Positions 60,490 through 64,000 of a DNA stretch of 64,000 nt are shown here, piece by piece. The first letter of the stretch is position 1, and every line of letters starts with the position of its first letter. The stretch comes from Chamaecrista fasciculata (Eukaryota; Streptophyta; Magnoliopsida; Fabales; Fabaceae), in contig QANZ01051717.1 of NCBI GenBank assembly GCA_003254925.1, positions 1 through 64,000 of the forward strand, read 5' to 3'. Made by a program: the position numbers and the translations under genes. The notes under the pieces are model-generated. The model saw only the letters and a list, made by a program, of their open reading frames with translations. It was not told the origin of the DNA and did no database searches.

Positions 60490-60765
60490 TTAAGATTAAA
60501 CAAATAATTTAATTCTTAAAAGATTGCCGAGTTGACAAATCAGTCATTGAAAGATCAAAATATACATTTAGCCCTTGCAAGATCAAAACGGTAAACTATT
60601 TAGTCCCTGAAAGATTAAAATGATCAAATTAACTATCAAATTTACACTAATATATGAACAAAATGATCAAATTGTTTGTATTTACATCTTTCAAAGATTA
60701 AATCTTATAATTTCATAAAGACTAAATTGAGAAATTTATTTAGGGACCAAATCCTTAAATTACTC
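60490..60765. mobile_element. Decayed MITE downstream of ATS3-like gene
   Basis: Contains GTTGACAAATCAGTCATTGAAAGATC, TTTAGTCCCTGAAAGATTAAAATG and GGGACCAAATCCTTAAATTACT blocks of the 59715 family, less regular. Confidence 0.5.
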
Positions 60766-60958
60766 ATGCATGCATATATGGTTGTGAAGAACTCTCATAT
60801 ATTGCTGTGGAACATGATGTGGATATATGCACTAATATATATAAGAGGTAGATAATTTTTTTAAGTTTAAATAAATATTTACTGGAAAAGTAAAAAAAAT
60901 ATTTAAATAGTTTATTTCCTTTCTCTAATAATTAATTATTTATCATGTGATGGTTGCT

Positions 60959-61250
60959 CGGTTAGGCAAGCTTTGGTATAAAATTTAAAGAATAATTTCA
61001 TGTGGACGTTGCAAACTACAAAGTGAGTGTTGTTAGGAAATGCTTTGCCTTGTAAATGGACATTGCAGCAAAATAGAATCATTCTTTGCTTCACATATTC
61101 ATGCTTATATAATCTATGCTTGAATGTGAAACAAAGAAGAATGTTTTAACACAAGTAAAACTTTTTTTAAATTTCAATTTGATCTTCTACAAATGTAGGA
61201 TTTCCGATCTTTGAGACCCGACCTGGAGATCGAAATGAAAACCATAACAA
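60959..61250 (+). repeat. Direct duplication, copy 1
   Basis: About 290 bp (GGCAAGCTTTGGTATAAAATTT ... GATCGAAATGAAAACCATAA) repeated at 61650-61945 with small differences (offset about 690 bp). Non-coding. Confidence 0.85.
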
Positions 61251-61649
61251 TAAATTTAGGCAAGTAAACACATTACAGAAATTGCTAACCTGGACGACAT
61301 CACTAATATTCTAAATATTACCAGTGTCTCTGCCACCAAGATAGATCTCCAAACTTCGATCTCCTCAGCATGAACTCCAAAAAAGAATTGCACCAAGAGG
61401 TAAGATTCTACCTATTAGAAGTATAGCCATATTTTCACAACTGATGTGCAGAAAAAAAAATTTTAATAGAGAGAGAAACTTTTACTAAGTGGATTCTCCC
61501 TTGATGGAAGCTTCCTTCCTAACACAGAATGTGTTACTGAGATGGTGGGAAAACACTTCTATTTATAAGAGAATGAAAGAGCTCTGAAAACCAGACCGTT
61601 AGATGTGAGACTGAAGTAAAATTCCAATTTCACATAGCCTTATTTCGAT
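61251..61649. other. Spacer between duplicates, LTR-like in reverse
   Basis: No gene. On the minus strand, TTCTCTTATAAATAGAAGTG (about 61555-61574) is a TATA-like promoter stretch, and the block may be a decayed LTR in minus orientation; no ends or target duplication found. Confidence 0.35.
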
Positions 61650-61945
61650 TAGGCAAGCTTTGGTATATAATTTAAAGAATAATTTCATGTGGACGCTGCA
61701 AACTACAAAGTGAGTGTTAGGAAATGCTTTGCATTGTAAATGGGAAATTGCAGAGAAATAGAATCATTCTTTTTTGCTTCACATATTCATGTTTATATAA
61801 TCTATGCTTGAATGTGAAACAAAGAAGAATGTTTTAACACAAATAAAACATTTTTTTTTTAATTTCAATTTGATCTTCTACGATTGTAGAATTTCGGATG
61901 TCCGAGACCCAATTCAAAGATCGAAATGCAAATCATAATAATAAT
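61650..61945 (+). repeat. Direct duplication, copy 2
   Basis: Second copy of 60959-61250; the right end abuts a MITE half-element. Confidence 0.85.
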
Positions 61946-62210
61946 GGTAAATTATACTTTGGTATTATGTAGTTTAGTCATATTTTACTTTGGTACCTTG
62001 TGATTTAAAAAGTGACACTTTGGTACCCTGTGGTATTCTCTATTAATACTTTGGTACCCTTTGGAGCTATTTTGTAATTTTAACCAGAACAAATTTTGCA
62101 AAAATTATATATTGACCCTAAATTTTTTAAAGTTTTCATTTTAGTCCCTAGATAATAGGAATCCAGGGACCTATTTGTAATTTTTTGAAAATATTGAGAG
62201 TCAATATGTA
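61946..62210. mobile_element. Half of a GGGTAAATTACACTTTGG MITE
   Basis: Follows the left half of the 25446-25875 element (GGTAAATTATACTTTGG, ATCCAGGGACCTATTTGTAATT) and stops at GTCAATATGTAATTTTC, where a different element's arm begins. Confidence 0.78.
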
Positions 62211-62818
62211 ATTTTCAATTTGTGCAAATAGGACCCCTGAGTTTTCAATTACGTGCAAATAATACCCTTTTGTTAAAATTTTGTTTATTTAATGAGGGTA
62301 TGATAGTAATTTTATAAAAAAATCTAGGCCAAAGTTCTATTTTAGTCCCTCAACTTTGTTCAAAGTTTCATTTTGGTCCCTCAAGTTTCCAAAAAGTTTC
62401 ACCATTAGTCCCTCTCCAATTTCTATCCAATTTTTTTTCGTTAAACAAAAAAAATTGGTTTACATTCCCCAGAAGTTTTATTTTTTTTGAATTAAAGTCA
62501 TTTGTTTTTATAATAGGAGCAAAATATAAGAAAAAATGAATAAATTAGGACTTGAAACGATTTTTCCCAAAACAAAAAAAAACCCAGACGTAACTGAAAC
62601 TTTGAACAAACTTGAGGGACCAAAATAGAACTTTGGCCTAGATTTTTTTATAAAATTACTATCATACCGTCACTAAATAAACAAAATTTTAACAAAGGGT
62701 ATTATTTGCACGTAATTGAAAACTCAAGGGTCCTATTTGCACAAATTGAAAACCCAGGGATGTTATGTGCAGCCAACCTAAAACTCAGGGAGTATCTGTG
62801 TATTTTGACCTAAAAATT
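62211..62818. mobile_element. Inverted-repeat element with nested MITE
   Basis: Outer arms (62211-62325 and 62639-62775) share TTTGTGCAAATAGGACCC, ATTACGTGCAAATAATACCC and GTATGATAGTAATTTTATAA in inverted order. The right arm extends further to TGTGTATTTTGACC with no counterpart on the left. At the centre lies a 313-bp copy (62326-62638) of the GGCCAAAGTTCTATTTTGG MITE seen at 30200-30700. Confidence 0.75.
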
Positions 62819-64000
62819 ATAGAGTTAGCGCTTTGAAGTACTACAATTCTTCATTATTGGAGCATGTCTCTTACAATCTATACATATAATTATTAAATAA
62901 TATTTCACATATATATTTCACAATAAAACTATAAATATTGAAACAATATAATTAAACATATTAAACATATATAAATAAGATAAAATTGTTCAAAGCATTT
63001 TCAAATTTCAATTAGTAACTAAATTTTTGAATGTAGCTTAGCTAGCTAGGTGAAGTCTGTTGGTGTTATGGGAGAGTTGACTCCTAATAAATGGTAAAAC
63101 TTTAAAAATAATAATAGGTCAGTGACTTTCAGAAGATGAAGAGATATGACCAAAGATCTCATCAGAAAGGAAATCATAAAAGTCATGACAAAATAAAGCT
63201 ACAAGCCACCTTAAAGAGAAAGAGAAGAAATTAAACCTATAAAAAAAGGGGGGGAAAAAAGAAAGTAGATCACACCAGGAATATATATATATATATATAT
63301 ATATATATTGCATTGTATATAAATGTGACTTGTTTAATCTCTTCTGAATTGTGACCATGACATTTCAACAGATCAGTATCATCTCCATTAATGAGTAGAA
63401 GACATAATATAATTAATATATATACACACACGAAGCATATATACTATAATTTTCTTCACCCAACCAATGTACGTATTAGTTAATTAATTAATTAATTTTT
63501 CTTTAAAGTTCACTTTTTAATTTATTAGTTATATTATCTTCTACCATCTCAATCACACATGCATGTTAAATTCCAATACGTATATGCATTGTGCTGACTC
63601 GAATATAAACTGAAGCTCTACTAATTAAAATCAATAGAGTAATTAAAGTGGAGTTCTCTACATATATGTATATGATTGGTTTTAATTCACTAATCTTTAT
63701 TTGATTAATTCTATATATAAATATATACACCTTAGTTTGGCCATATATATTGAATGAGATGGAGAGGACAATGTGTTCAGAAGTAAATCTAATATTTAAC
63801 TTTTACTACAATAATTATGGTAGATGGGAGATGGCAGATAGTACTCCAAAATAATATATGTATATATAATGGAAAATGAGAACAATGAAAAAGCGATAGT
63901 GAGACATGGAAACATGATGGGTGTGATAATGGAGGCAAAATGATCAAAAGCCAAGCATGAACTGCAATGATTACTAGTGAGGGTGAGAGATTTATATCTT
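62819..64000. other. AT-rich intergenic DNA
   Basis: No gene or RNA recognised. Contains an (AT)n run at about 63281-63309 and TTAATTAATTAATTAATT near 63478. Confidence 0.5.

Noticed and set aside
1-64000. tRNA genes
   Set aside because: I looked for A/B-box and TTCRANNC patterns; only SINE-derived relics were found. A covariance scan could still find one.

Overview
This window is nuclear DNA from a flowering plant, almost certainly a eudicot. The genes have GT-AG introns. There is a plant-type U2 snRNA gene with the USE and TATA pair used by pol II snRNA promoters. The protein families (respiratory burst oxidase, laccase, ATS3-like PLAT protein) are plant ones. The intergenic DNA is AT-rich and packed with plant mobile elements. 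I cannot name the species; the many short elements carrying TTTGGTCCCT / AGGGACCAAA arms recall legume genomes, but that is a weak inference. Four single N characters (22949, 33742, 57952, 59541) look like collapsed assembly gaps.

Layout. 0-12.6 kb: a large, old imperfect inverted repeat (arms about 590-7000 and 10025-12575). The left arm later received a solo LTR with a 5-bp target duplication and a poly(A)-tailed retrocopy with a 12-bp duplication; the right arm still shows the empty retrocopy site. A Ty3/gypsy-type LTR relic starts at 7001. 13.4-22.9 kb: a nest of elements. A tRNA-type SINE is followed by a broken Ty1/copia element, which is cut by an LTR of a second family. Two minus-strand LTRs of that second family follow, and a CACTA terminus runs into a gap.

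23.5-29.8 kb (minus): a complete 14-exon NADPH oxidase (RBOH) gene, 842 codons, with two MULE-type MITEs and a tiny tail-only retroposition scar in its introns. 30-41.4 kb: intergenic DNA with MULE-type MITEs, a 405-bp duplication abutting a gap, two oppositely oriented Helitron 3' termini, a SINE, an RTE-type LINE relic and an orphan GC-rich exon-like piece. 41.5-47.2 kb: a 5'-truncated L1-type LINE with exact target duplications, itself split by a solo LTR.

47.6-50.1 kb (plus): a lysine-rich, probably nuclear protein gene with a non-coding first exon. It converges on 50.6-53.2 kb (minus): a complete six-exon laccase of the LAC17 type, 581 aa, carrying a miR397 target site. 54.2-58.6 kb: a solo LTR, MITEs (one hAT-like nested inside a MULE-type copy), the U2 snRNA gene and a segmental duplication. 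59.1-60.4 kb (plus): a two-exon ATS3/PLAT-domain secreted protein gene. 60.5-64 kb: a tandem duplication, a chimeric MITE and AT-rich sequence.

The host genes do not form one pathway. RBOH (apoplastic superoxide) and laccase (apoplastic monolignol oxidation) both act at the cell wall, but nothing in the sequence shows that their proximity matters. I found no convincing new biological system; the most informative signals are the dated insertions, the micro-retroposition scars, the paired Helitron ends, the miR397 site and the gap-associated duplications.
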